Below, piece after piece: positions 1 through 10,391 of a stretch of 64,000 nucleotides of DNA (within the stretch, counting starts at the first letter, position 1; each line of letters starts with the position of its first letter). Under the pieces are notes generated by a model that made no database searches, had not been told where the DNA came from, and saw nothing but the letters and a program-made list of their open reading frames with translations. Source of the stretch: Schizochytrium sp. TIO01 (taxonomy: Eukaryota; Sar; Bigyra; Thraustochytrida; Thraustochytriidae). Position numbers and translations under genes: made by a program. The DNA lies in contig SMSO01000007.1 in assembly GCA_004764695.1 (NCBI GenBank), positions 1,371,270-1,435,269 of the forward strand, read 5' to 3'.

Positions 1-229
1 ACGGGCGTTTCTGTCAAAGCATGCATGTGTGATCTTTTATTGGCTTATTCGGCGAAACCCACAAAAACAACAAAACTTTATTATTTGATGAACGAACTGC
101 CAAAATTAATTGGCGAAGTTTTTTGACGCAATGCGAAGATGAACGAATATCGTTATATATCTACGTACATCATACTTGGTTACCTTCTGTTACACGAAAC
201 GTTTGGTCAGCTTTGGCTGTGCCGTGAAC

Positions 230-506
230 CTATTTGTGTAGGCATGTACGTAGGAGCCTTTGTTTTGGCGGCTCTGCGAGTGTATACGACGCCAATTGGT
301 GAATGATGGCCACGTCGTCGTCTTTAAGGACTTCGCCATGACGAGCGACCCATTGGCCGGAATCGAACTCTTCTGAGAGCTTCCCTTCCACCTGCAATAA
401 CAATCTCGTTCACATGCACCTTTTGAGGGCCGTTCTTGAAGAAGAACTTACTTTTGCATACGCTCTTGAGGGTATGGTATGCAGACGGTGCAGGAACGTC
501 ATTCAT
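230..506 (-). CDS. possible small two-exon gene (unrecognised)
   Basis: Two short stretches of protein-like sequence lie in different minus-strand frames and join through a plausible intron. Exon 1 starts at the ATG at 506-504 (MNDVPAPSAYHTLKS). The intron is 461-392 (70 nt, starts GTATGC, ends TTATTGCAG, phase 0). Exon 2 (391-230) begins VEGKLSEEFDSGQW and ends at TAG. The joined product would be 68 aa, acidic in the middle and basic at the C-terminus. The upstream frame stays open to about 577, so the true start may lie further out or in another exon. I recognise no family. The splice sites and phase fit are seen; that this is a gene is inference. The alternative is that unspliced noncoding DNA happens to be open here. 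Confidence 0.3.
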
Positions 507-2182
507 ATGAGCTTTCACTTGAGCTCCACGTGTCCGGGCACGTAGATAGATATATCGTGGGTTCTTGCTTTGTCACGCAGTAGGACTTTTTGATTGGACT
601 TTGATTGTTGATTGACTGACAGGTAGCATTTGACCATAGAAGGAAGTGCGATCAACAATCGATCAATCCATCAACCAATCAATCAATTCATCCATCGATA
701 CGTCGATAACGTCGATAGTGCGTTGGGCGTCAAGGCGGCAACGCTCAGCGGACTTGAAGAAGGTCAGTTCGTCTATTTATGTAGATCGTACTCATGAAGG
801 TGGTCGCCAGCGAAACTTTTGAGGCGAGCAACGGTATATCAGCCTTGCTAGTGTGCATCTTGGAAAGGGAGTTCGTCTTGATTGGAATTCTCGTTCATGA
901 ATCGGGGGTCAGTTTCGACATGGACATGGAAACGAAGGGTACAAGCTCAAGCCAAACAATCACCCATTCATTGCATTGGGTAGTTACTACCTATGATGTA
1001 CCAAACCGCGACAGGTTTACAGAGGCATTCTAGCTCTAGAGAAAAGACAAATAAGTTGAATTTATTTTGCCTTGGAGTTTTAGGAATGTGTCTCAGGGCA
1101 TACTGATACAGAATCGCGCATAACCAACGCCCTGCCGATGTCCTTGGCGATACATCACAAGCGGGCAAGCCGTGTTGCTCGATTTGAGAGCAATACAATC
1201 TTTTCTCTATGGAGCATGTCGAACAGTGCATTACCTGTCACCAGGAGTGCGATGTATATTGGATACCGGACTAAATACCCGGTCCTGACAGGCGCCATTC
1301 GTGGTATAATTTCATCGACACGTGTGCTGTAAAACCCAATCACATGAGCAAGAGCAAGTTCTGCTGTTACTTCAGCTCGATACATAAGCGTGGCGTATCT
1401 CAGATGAGACTGCTGGAGACGCCTTGATACCACCTCTCTTTTGGATTCTGGAGCCACTTGGTTCTGAATAACGCAAGATCAATATAATCTGTTCGACACA
1501 GCTATGCAACAAATCCCTACTCTCTAACTTTGCTCGGCCGGCTTTGCATTTTGATTTCAACGCGAGTAGGTACAATCGGTGCATATACACGTACCTACTT
1601 AGCTAGACTTCCCTTCACATTTTGGATGGCTATTGCCTAAAACTCCACAATACGTGCAATCAAGAAGGTTTCGCAGCACCCATTTTCGTTTTTATTGTAA
1701 CAAGAGAATCATGGTGTCTATGTTCGCTGGTTGACCAGCACCGTTGTATATACGATGCCGCAAATCCTGATCCATCATCATGAAGACTGACACGGAGTTT
1801 TCTGGGGCGCATTCTTAGGGTTTATTAAGTAGGTCTTATTGGCAGTACTTTCTCACACTTTAAAGAGAAAGGAAATGACATTGACATTGACGATGACAAT
1901 GAATTGCAAGGCAAACCTTGTACGTCGCCTCACCGGTCTGGCTCGCTCGAAAACAGAATACCTGGGGGTTCATATAGGCGAGGCTGAGGCAAACAAGCTT
2001 CAAGTTCTAGGCTTGGTGTTTTGTCACGCTGCCAACCTCGAGACTGAACGCGGGTAATCGCCGAAACGTTGTGAACGAACTGACGTACACGGTGACGCAG
2101 TTCTACACATATCTACGTGCACAAAGGCTATCGAGCGAAGATAGCAACGTGGTCCCCGACCGCAGACATCGTTTTTACAAAC
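507..2182. other. intergenic, no supported gene
   Basis: Only short overlapping ORFs without family resemblance are present on either strand. Around 600-720 there is a run of loosely repeated TCAATCAATC/ATCGAT-like motifs. I see no RNA gene. Confidence 0.5.
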
Positions 2183-3694
2183 ATGGCGCCTCGTGAAGAG
2201 ATTCGTGAACCCAAAGTGCAACTGTCACATCGTGAGAAAGATGGCTCAGAGGCTGGTGAGCTGATTGGGGATGAAGTGTTGCGGGCTCTTAGAGGCCATG
2301 CTGTTCCAGCAATTATGCTCATGCGCTTATGTAAAGCCGTTGCACCGATAAGCGCAGCTGCACTGTTGTTCAAACTTATTTCTTACTTGGGTGGACACCA
2401 TAAACATTTCCTGATTCACCCCAAGTCGCGACTTACTACACTCTTGAATCTGTACATGCTTTCAGAGACGCTCTTTGGCATCTACTGTGCCCACATGCGC
2501 GCTAAAGGCCAAAAGTTTTACGTTGATGGCGAGACTTCCAAGGAGGAGCGACTGAAGTTGTTCAAGCAGTGTCTTGCAACTGTAGCTAGCCCACGCATTT
2601 TTGCGTCTTCATGGTTCCGAAATGCCGATATTACTCAGGCCAGACGAGGCAATGTTGAAGACTGGCTTGCCTGGGGATACTTTAATCGGCCTTTCCTCAC
2701 GCTGACCCCAGACCAGCAAGAAGAAGTTCAAGGATTTGTCGACGAGGTAGAACGAGCTACAAATGTCAAGCTTCCAAAAGGCCACAATGGTTTAATGCGG
2801 ACCTTTAAATTTTCTCTTGAACCTGTTGAATCTGCTCACCGCCCACTCGCATATTACGCCATTGTTCACGGCCTTGTGCAAAGGGTTCTAGCACCGCTTG
2901 GCTATCTCTCGCTTGGATTCGGCTCGCTAATTAGAGCTGGCCCCTTCAACTACTACATTCGCCGTGCGACAAAACCTCGCTGTGATCAAGCCCCGCCTGT
3001 TGTTCTGATCCATGGAATTGGAGTTGGACCATTACCATATGTGCCATTTGTCAAGGAGCTTCTGCAATGTTTTGACGAGACACGTGACTTCATTGTAGTG
3101 GAACTACCTGCTGTATCACAGCAGGTGGCTCCTCCGCAGCTGACATCAGAACTCTTCGTTATGAGTATGCGTGAATTGTTTGCGAAGGAAGGTCTTCCAC
3201 CTGCTCGCTTCATTGGTCATAGTTATGGAACCATGTGCATGGCTTGGATCGTCAAGAGCGCCCCTGATCTTGCGGAAAGTTACGCATTTCTAGACCCAGG
3301 GTGTTTCCTGTTACACCACACTAAGGCACTCAAGGCTATTATCTACAAGGAGGCTTTAAGTGAAGGCGAGAAACTATTTGAGTACTTTTTACGGTCGGAA
3401 TTGTTCTTTAGTAACCACATGCGCCGCCACTTTGTATGGTTCAAAAATGTGTTGTTCTTCGACGATATTCCAACGCACCAACCAACACTTATCCTTCTCA
3501 GTGAACATGATGACATTATGCCAGTCAAGGAGATTCTAGAAACGTACGAGGCCCATCCTGAAAGGCAGTCCTTGAAACACATTTCGTTTGTGAAGTTGCC
3601 AAAGACTAAGCATGGTGCATTTTTATTTGAGTCAACGAGAGAACAGGTAGTCAGTGCGGTGACAAGCATTGGAATCTCACAGAATCCAATTTGA
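2183..3694 (+). CDS. alpha/beta-hydrolase fold protein
   Basis: This 503-aa protein has an alpha/beta-hydrolase domain in its C-terminal half. Visible elements are the HG oxyanion-region motif (VVLIHGIGVG, H277), the nucleophile elbow GHSYG (Ser347), an acidic site in LSEHDDIMPV (Asp443/444) and the catalytic His in KTKHGAF (His477). The N-terminal 270 residues have hydrophobic stretches near the start that could bind membrane, and no catalytic motif I recognise. The frame is open back to a GTG at 2117, but the first ATG at 2183 (AACATGGCG) has a good start context, so I use it. The substrate cannot be read from sequence; lipase, esterase or acyl-transfer roles are all possible. It stands alone, with over 1 kb of empty DNA on both sides. 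Confidence 0.8.
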   Translation: MAPREEIREPKVQLSHREKDGSEAGELIGDEVLRALRGHAVPAIMLMRLCKAVAPISAAALLFKLISYLGGHHKHFLIHPKSRLTTLLNLYMLSETLFGIYCAHMRAKGQKFYVDGETSKEERLKLFKQCLATVASPRIFASSWFRNADITQARRGNVEDWLAWGYFNRPFLTLTPDQQEEVQGFVDEVERATNVKLPKGHNGLMRTFKFSLEPVESAHRPLAYYAIVHGLVQRVLAPLGYLSLGFGSLIRAGPFNYYIRRATKPRCDQAPPVVLIHGIGVGPLPYVPFVKELLQCFDETRDFIVVELPAVSQQVAPPQLTSELFVMSMRELFAKEGLPPARFIGHSYGTMCMAWIVKSAPDLAESYAFLDPGCFLLHHTKALKAIIYKEALSEGEKLFEYFLRSELFFSNHMRRHFVWFKNVLFFDDIPTHQPTLILLSEHDDIMPVKEILETYEAHPERQSLKHISFVKLPKTKHGAFLFESTREQVVSAVTSIGISQNPI

Positions 3695-4801
3695 TGAAAT
3701 AATTTGACATAACAATATCTCTTTCTTCTTTTTGTCCAATTAGATAACTGAATACCCAATTACTAAGGTTGGACCAATTGTTTTTCACTAGAAATGCAAG
3801 ACCAACGACAGTCATAACTTTAATCATGTTATTGGGATCAGCATTGATTTCCTCTACTTGACAGCCAATTCAAAGTGTCGGTGCATTAGTAGTCTTTCCT
3901 TGTTTTGATATTTCTAATCTATGATACTCCACGTATTAATACGTTTCATACTTACCGTTAATACCTTGTATGGAAAATGCAAGCTAAGGGACTTCGCCTT
4001 AATTTTCTCGAATACAATGGATTGATTTGTGTAGCATAATTGACACTCTAGAAAAAACAGATAGCCTAACCCTCCAGTGAAGAAATGATGTGAGATATAA
4101 ATGAGCAGGGGGCCAAAATAGAGTTTTCAAGATGGAAGACAACGTGTGGGGACCTTGAACCCATCTAGCTGCATACTCAAGTAGTAAGGGGAGGATATAA
4201 GATACTGGGCAATCGAAGACTGATAAGCTCTTATAACTCCCGTAAGAACTATGAGTGAAATGACCTAATTGCATAATATCAATACCTGTTTTTTTAGGTT
4301 CTGATTGTAGGTAAGCATAGTTGGGAGATGCGCTTGAAAGATTCAACTACCAACGGTTAAAATGAAAATACTTTCACGGTCTTAATTCTGAAAGAGGGCT
4401 TAAATTACCAAAAACACCATTCTATTACGAATGGCCTTGGATTGAAGCAAAGGGTGCCGATTGATTGATTGTACTGAAATACTCAAGGTAAACGGCCAGC
4501 AGAGAAAGTTGGGTTTGGCATAAGCTGCGTGAACGTATTTTACTGTCCAACGTGTGTTTAACATAAATTTGACAACGCGTTTGAGCACTTTGCATAGGTC
4601 TCCTCTATATATCTCTTACTACATCAGACACACCTCACATTCCTCAAATAACGTGATGATATTATGTCTTTCAAAGGTACGCTACAGATCTAGCTAGAGG
4701 AAACGTGCACGAGACCAGGTAATATTAAAATGTGACTCTTTTGTTCAGTTGCTAAAGATCACTGAGAATGCATTTTTGATCCAAATACAACTTATAGATA
4801 A
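3695..4801. other. intergenic, no supported gene
   Basis: AT-rich spacer between the 3' ends of the hydrolase and transporter genes, which converge. Only short ORFs without recognisable motifs. Confidence 0.5.
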
Positions 4802-6655
4802 CTAATGTTGTGCCGAGCCAGGTGCGTCACGCATAATTTGAGACGACAAACTGCGGTTTGACGTGCCGCCAGATCGTAGAATCTCCTGCTTTCGTTCGTC
4901 CTCTGCACGCTGGATGACAGCTTTGCCGAAATAAAAACACCCTGCAACTGTGAATGTTAGACCGATAAACTGCCACGGTGTATATGTATCTCGTGGGAGA
5001 TTAAGCCGACTGTATAGTGGGGAAGCTGAAGCCACGCTGACAACAGGGATGATCACTCCGTTGGCCACAAAAAAGAGTACTGCAGAGCCCTCGTCGATGA
5101 CGATAAGCATGAGCATGTTAAACGCACAAACCATGCCAATGTACATCCAGGTTGAGATGACGGCGCTGGCACAATCCTCTTTACCATAAGCAGGAAGACC
5201 AGTAAGAGGATCGTATGAGTTGATACCCAAGAATCCACATTTGAATCCATAAAGAAAATTTGTCATAATCTCGTCACTTGGGACCTGACTTGTCTCATCC
5301 ATATCGCGATTCTGAATCCAGATGCCAAGCGGGACCAAACAGATTCCGAAAAAGAATTGGAAGACAGCAACCCAGGCGTTGAGTTGATGCGCATCACAGT
5401 CAAACCGCGGTTGCGTCAAAACCCACTCCTTTAGACAACCACCAAGCGCTAGAGGCAAGCATGAGATGGCAAAAACGACCGTCCATCTCGCGTCTGATTG
5501 GCCTGGGCCACCTTGCATTACGTTGATCAGGCAAAGGATAACGCCGAGAAGAACCATGACGGCTCCAATAAAATGACGCTTTGAAAACACACGGTTTAAC
5601 ATGAGTGTTGAAAGGCCCATTGACATGGGGATGGAGAGTTGCTGCAAAATCAAGCGAAGGGCCCCACCCAAGTCATGACTGGCAAGAAGGTTTATGTACA
5701 GCGCAATAGTGTCGCAGAGAGCCATAACGGCTACAAGCCAGTAAAATTGGCCGCGAGCTAGAAAGGACCGAGCTCGCTGGATTGCGTTTCGGCGTCGCAC
5801 CTCAGGACTTTGGCGGTTCCCATAGTTGTACGGATCATAGTCTTCGTCGTCATAGATTGCATAATAGTCTGCCTCCCCGTCTGATTCTGTGCCCTCGCTA
5901 CGCCCGCGTGAATTTTCGCGACCAAGGTTTCGAGGATCTAGCCAGCGCCTGATCTGACTGCGCCTGCGACGGGCTTCCTCAATACCATAAAGTGCTGTGA
6001 AGAAAATAATACATGTGAGCACGACAGCCTGATCGAGGAAACAGCGGTAAGGTGCCATGAGGACCTTCCCATTGACCGTGTAACTAATGGTCTCGGCACT
6101 TCCACTGAGGATGAGTAGTGAAAGCAGGCCTAAAAGTTTGGCTCTTCGGCGCCAGCTCCACAAGGCCATAGACTCAGCCTCCACCTCGCCCAGACTGTAT
6201 TCCATGCCTCCATCTCCGCCATCGTTGCCATGCCCGTACATATTCGTCACATACTGGTTTCCATATTGGTTGTTGCCCGGGGCATTATTGTTTTGCACTG
6301 CCGAAATTCCGAAGAGTCTCGAGTCCTCCTCGAGATATTCTTGCAATCGGCGGTTCGTAGAAGTGGTGCCGCTTCCCGAGAAGCTCGAATTCATTCCTGA
6401 GTGGCCATCGTCGTACGTTGCATACCCATTCGAGGAGGCCGATGTTCCAAACCACGCATCGTTATTTTCATTCGAAGTGCCTTGCCTTTGACCTTGCCTT
6501 GGCGCCTGCTGATTTTGCGCGTGATTTTGCAGTTGAGTTTGCTGTTGCTGCTGTTGCTGTTCGTGGTAATAATAGTACTCGTCAAGTTCGCCATCCCCAC
6601 GAGTTTCCACGCCCTCCACGCGTCGTCCTCCGCGAGGACCTTGTGAACGCGGCAT
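4802..6655 (-). CDS. CRT-like (chloroquine-resistance-transporter family) membrane transporter
   Basis: A protein of about 617 aa with a disordered N-terminus and a roughly ten-helix drug/metabolite-transporter core. The N-terminus (first ~170 residues) has a Tyr run followed by polyQ (about 6540-6575) and is rich in Asn and Gly. The core begins near AKLLGLLSLLILSGSAETI. Family-like signs are the helix pair around LRLILQQLSIPMSMGLS, the segment LALGGCLKEWVLT (usual K-E/W in this family), and a long lumenal loop with cysteines (FKCGF...KEDCASA) near the C-terminal third, as in CRT proteins. CRT family members sit in vacuole or plastid membranes and move small cationic solutes or peptides. An acidic Arg-rich insert (about 5780-5960) separates two helices. 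The start is the ATG at 6655; the open frame further out begins only at TTG. Confidence 0.8.
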   Translation of the reverse strand: MPRSQGPRGGRRVEGVETRGDGELDEYYYYHEQQQQQQQTQLQNHAQNQQAPRQGQRQGTSNENNDAWFGTSASSNGYATYDDGHSGMNSSFSGSGTTSTNRRLQEYLEEDSRLFGISAVQNNNAPGNNQYGNQYVTNMYGHGNDGGDGGMEYSLGEVEAESMALWSWRRRAKLLGLLSLLILSGSAETISYTVNGKVLMAPYRCFLDQAVVLTCIIFFTALYGIEEARRRRSQIRRWLDPRNLGRENSRGRSEGTESDGEADYYAIYDDEDYDPYNYGNRQSPEVRRRNAIQRARSFLARGQFYWLVAVMALCDTIALYINLLASHDLGGALRLILQQLSIPMSMGLSTLMLNRVFSKRHFIGAVMVLLGVILCLINVMQGGPGQSDARWTVVFAISCLPLALGGCLKEWVLTQPRFDCDAHQLNAWVAVFQFFFGICLVPLGIWIQNRDMDETSQVPSDEIMTNFLYGFKCGFLGINSYDPLTGLPAYGKEDCASAVISTWMYIGMVCAFNMLMLIVIDEGSAVLFFVANGVIIPVVSVASASPLYSRLNLPRDTYTPWQFIGLTFTVAGCFYFGKAVIQRAEDERKQEILRSGGTSNRSLSSQIMRDAPGSAQH

Positions 6656-8828
6656 GATTATCCGCAGGGTCGCGTCCAAGGCCTTTGTTCCCGCGCCTCG
6701 TAACCCTCCCGTCCCGCGTTCAAGCGGGATCGCCAGGTCACGAGCCTCGCGGCGAGGAGGCTTTCCAATTTGGTTTTTCAACTCGAGTTTACAAAATCAT
6801 TCATTCATTCATTCTCATTCTATCGTCAAATTTTTACTTTTCTTTTCGTCAGAAAATTAAAATTAAATTGAACCCCTCTAATACAAAATAATACAAAAGA
6901 CCAATATGGTACTTTTTAGTTTTTTTTTCTTTTTTTCTTTTTTTTCTTTTTTAAACCAAACAAACCTTAACTTCGACTATTAGGTACTATCTACTACTAT
7001 GCTAGAGGATGCATTATGAAATGGCCACTTTATGGGTATTACCTATCTACTCCATAAGATTGATCGTGGGAGGCCGTGGCTAAGAGTTCCTATGCCCTGC
7101 TAAGCGCTTTTGAACGTTTATTCTTTCTTTCTTCTCTTCTTTTTCAGGTCTAATTTTGTGCACGCTATCCCAACGCGGCAACTTGAGATGGTCCGTGAGA
7201 AAGAAGCTGAAGCAATAAAACAACGATAGCGTTTCCCAAAAGCCAGGTGCCGCTCTTCTTGGCTCCAAGATATCAGTATAATGTGTCTGACGAAATGGAT
7301 GCATACGGTATTTTCAATCTTCGGGGAAGAGCTCGGGATCTCTTCGGGTTTCTTGCGTCCAAAGTTCAAGTTTTCGTTTTAATTTTTTAATTAGATAAAG
7401 AAGAAAAGAGAGGGAAAGAGAAGGGAAAAGGAGGAAAAGGAATCATTAGAAAACACAGAAATAAAAAAAACTCCTTTTCCTTTTCCCTCTTCTCTTCTCA
7501 AAATCTATTCATTTCCATTAATTATTTCTTTTTGGAATTAAAAAGTAAAAAAAAAAGAAACGTGACTCTTCTCTTCGCAATTTGGTGCTTCGCTTTGAAG
7601 AGTTATCATGTACTCTTCTTCGAGTCTCTTCATTTCTCACTGCTGCTGCCCACTTCTTCAACCTGAAGTCTTCGCGTTCTCAAAAAGTCGTCACTCCTTC
7701 GAAGACGTTCTCCCTCTTCGCTCTTTTCGACTGCGTCGACTTCGATCTAAGATCTCGATTTGACAATGACTATTGGCCTTTCCGAGGTACTGCTCTTCTC
7801 CAGCTTTTTCCCTCTTTCGAGAGTATGTTCCAGTAGTTCCGGGAGTTCTGGGAGTTCCAAGCGACTCTTTGGAGTGGGTTCTACGATGGTCCTCCCAAAA
7901 CCCATTCGCTGCCGCTGGGTTGTGCTTCCCTGCTCTCAGGCTCGACTCTCACCCGCAGAGGCCAGGTCTGAGGCCACCATGGCCCACGCAGGCGACCCGA
8001 GGAGGCAGTTGTTTTCGGTTCAGGTAGAACACCGTCTTTGGGGGGTTTGAAGAGATGATACTCCGAGTATCTTTCAAGATCTTCAGCAGCTACTTCTTTT
8101 GCGTTGCTACGCTTGGGGATCAGGATCTTGGCCCGCAAACAGAACCGCTCATAGGCTCAGCCAGGGACGTGTAGGAGCTTTCGGTCTTGCCAGAGGCATG
8201 GACGCGGTTTTTATATTATCACTGCAAGGGGGGCGGGGGTGGTGGGAATAGTGATGCGTCAAACGAACCTGGTTTCTTTCTGCCCTCATCTTCTTTTTAG
8301 GATGTTGTGGTACGAGCACGATGCATGATAAGTAAACCTGTGATCTTTGAGTCAACCAAAGACGCTAGGCGTGATAACACTTCGCGGTAGAGATTGGCTC
8401 ACCGGACTTGCAACACTTACAGATTGCAGAATCAGGTTGTGCATGAAGCGGGGAATGGCTAGGTGTTGTTGATACAATGTGGAGGTTATTTGTATATCCC
8501 ACCACATCTAGGCTTGAGGTTCGGCATCAGGAAACGAAGAGTCTTGGAGGTTTAGATTCCTGAATTATGGGGGTTCCCGACGAGAGAATAAATTAATATC
8601 TGTAAGAGTATCGCTAAAAGCCGGACTTGTTTTAAGACCAACGCAGCTCGGGATGATTACAAGTCGTGAATGATGAACTTCTGACCTATCGTCCTGGAAG
8701 AACTCCATCATGAGAAAGAACAAAGAGCAAACGTGGTTGCGCCAAGGTAACTTTATATTTCATGTTTATTAAAACTGTAGCAAGCATTTGTTTTATTTAC
8801 TTATTCATTCTTTGCAAGTCTTTTCTAT
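6656..8828. other. intergenic with homopolymer-rich tracts, no supported gene
   Basis: Contains T/C-rich runs (6915-6955), A/G and T/C-rich mirrored stretches (7390-7560), and a somewhat more GC-rich patch at 7560-8150. ORFs in the patch are short, overlap on both strands and show no family motif. The GC-rich patch could be a promoter or unrecognised exon for a plus-strand gene, but nothing downstream supports that. Confidence 0.45.
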
Positions 8829-10391
8829 TCAAGCAGAATCTGAGTTAGATGGTTTCGAAGGCTTCACCAAGAGGTATGTGACCGCGGCTCCTCCCATGAA
8901 AAAAAGCAAAGGCTTGACGCGGCTACCAGCTCGACAGTTATATCTGTCGTAGTACGACCCCCACCTGGGGCTGCCTCTCGCCCAACTGTTGTCCAAGCTC
9001 CTATAGAAACCTCTGTCCCCACCAAACTCTTTTCCATTGCCAAATCGCATACCTCGAGCAGAGCCCATTCCCTTTTCAGAACCACCGCCATTTGCAAACT
9101 GCCTTCCATTTCTTGGACTCATGTATCCATCAAAGCACATTTCGTGACCATATCCACTGCCCCAACTAAAGTTTCTGCCCCAACCAAAGTTTCTGCCCCA
9201 ACCAAAGCCTGTGTCCCTGCAAAGTTGCATGCCTCGTCCAAAGCCCCAACCGCTGCCAGAATTATGAATACGCCAAGCAGGTCCCACCAAAAGATTGTTA
9301 CCTTTGAGGCGACTTGTTACGATCGGTCCTGCCATGCCCCTCGGGAGTAAGGATTCACCTTGGTTGGGTCCCAAAGGGACTATCATCATTGATCGATCAG
9401 GCCTAGGTGTGTAAGACTTGAGCCATGAAAATCCCCGAATCTCAGACATGACATTCTTAGCAGCTACCATACCTTGGCGAGCTCCCGAAAAAGCAAGCTT
9501 ATTCTCTGCAATGTCAGTGATATCTCCAACTGCAAAGATGTTGGACTGGACCTTTCCGTCAGCATCAACCACACGTAGCTTGTCATCCACCTTGACTAAA
9601 TTGCACGAAGTCAACCACTCACGCGGAAAAGATCCAGTGTTTGGGGTTGCACCCATGCATGAGATGACAAGGTCAGTATTGATGTCTTCACCAGAAGAGG
9701 TCTTGAGAGTCCGGGTGCCAGAAAGCATCGGTTTGTCACTTATTTCGGACTGATCCAGCTCTACGCTAGTCTTGGTCAAGATTTTAACACCCATGGAGGC
9801 CAGCTGATTGTGCAAGGATGATGTAAACTGAGTCGGCAAAGCAGGTGTTACAGCATCGATAAGAGACTCCCCACTGTGCAACAGCGTAACCTCCTTACTT
9901 GGGTAATGACTCTTGATTTCTCCTGCTAGCTCCACACCTACAACCCCACCGCCAACGATCGTGATATTTTCTGCTTTCTGCACAGCTGCCATGTTGTCTT
10001 GATAAAACTTTATGATATCTTCTGTTGAAGTAACTCCAGCGGGAGGCTCTCCGGGCGAGTGATTGCGAGAACCAGTGGCAAGGATGCAGTAGTCAAAAGG
10101 GATGATTTCGCCTGATGTAAGTGTCACCTCACTGTTTGTGACCTCCTGAATGGAACCGACCTTGACTTGGCCGTATCGAAGAAGTCTGTCACGAGGAATC
10201 ACAACCTTTTCCTGCCAATCATCCTCGACAGATGCTCGGAGGCCTCCGATCTTGTGCACAAAGTCTTCATGATCGTCGATAAGGATCAACTCAATATCGT
10301 TTCGCCACCACAAGCCACGGTCGAGGACCTTAGCGGCTGCAGTTCCGCTGTATCCTCCTCCGAGGACTACAACCCTGGTTAAACCACTCAT
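8829..10391 (-). CDS. FSP1/AIFM2-like FAD-dependent NAD(P)H oxidoreductase with Gly/Trp-rich tail
   Basis: 520 aa, class II pyridine nucleotide-disulfide oxidoreductase fold. The N-terminal FAD Rossmann motif is VVVLGGGYSG (Gly11-Gly16), the NAD(P)H Rossmann motif is ITIVGGGVVGVELAGE (about residue 143-158), and the second FAD-contact motif is IFAVGDITD (about 290). This set fits the AIF/FSP1 (AMID) group, whose FSP1 members reduce quinones at membranes to limit lipid peroxidation. After residue 380 comes about 100 residues rich in Gly, Trp, Phe and Arg with repeated GWGRNF units, absent from the paralogue at 18248. A C-terminal hydrophobic segment (LLFFMGGAAVTYLLV) may anchor it. Residue 2 is Ser, so FSP1-type N-myristoylation is not expected. 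Function by homology is inference. Confidence 0.8.
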   Translation of the reverse strand: MSGLTRVVVLGGGYSGTAAAKVLDRGLWWRNDIELILIDDHEDFVHKIGGLRASVEDDWQEKVVIPRDRLLRYGQVKVGSIQEVTNSEVTLTSGEIIPFDYCILATGSRNHSPGEPPAGVTSTEDIIKFYQDNMAAVQKAENITIVGGGVVGVELAGEIKSHYPSKEVTLLHSGESLIDAVTPALPTQFTSSLHNQLASMGVKILTKTSVELDQSEISDKPMLSGTRTLKTSSGEDINTDLVISCMGATPNTGSFPREWLTSCNLVKVDDKLRVVDADGKVQSNIFAVGDITDIAENKLAFSGARQGMVAAKNVMSEIRGFSWLKSYTPRPDRSMMIVPLGPNQGESLLPRGMAGPIVTSRLKGNNLLVGPAWRIHNSGSGWGFGRGMQLCRDTGFGWGRNFGWGRNFSWGSGYGHEMCFDGYMSPRNGRQFANGGGSEKGMGSARGMRFGNGKEFGGDRGFYRSLDNSWARGSPRWGSYYDRYNCRAGSRVKPLLFFMGGAAVTYLLVKPSKPSNSDSA

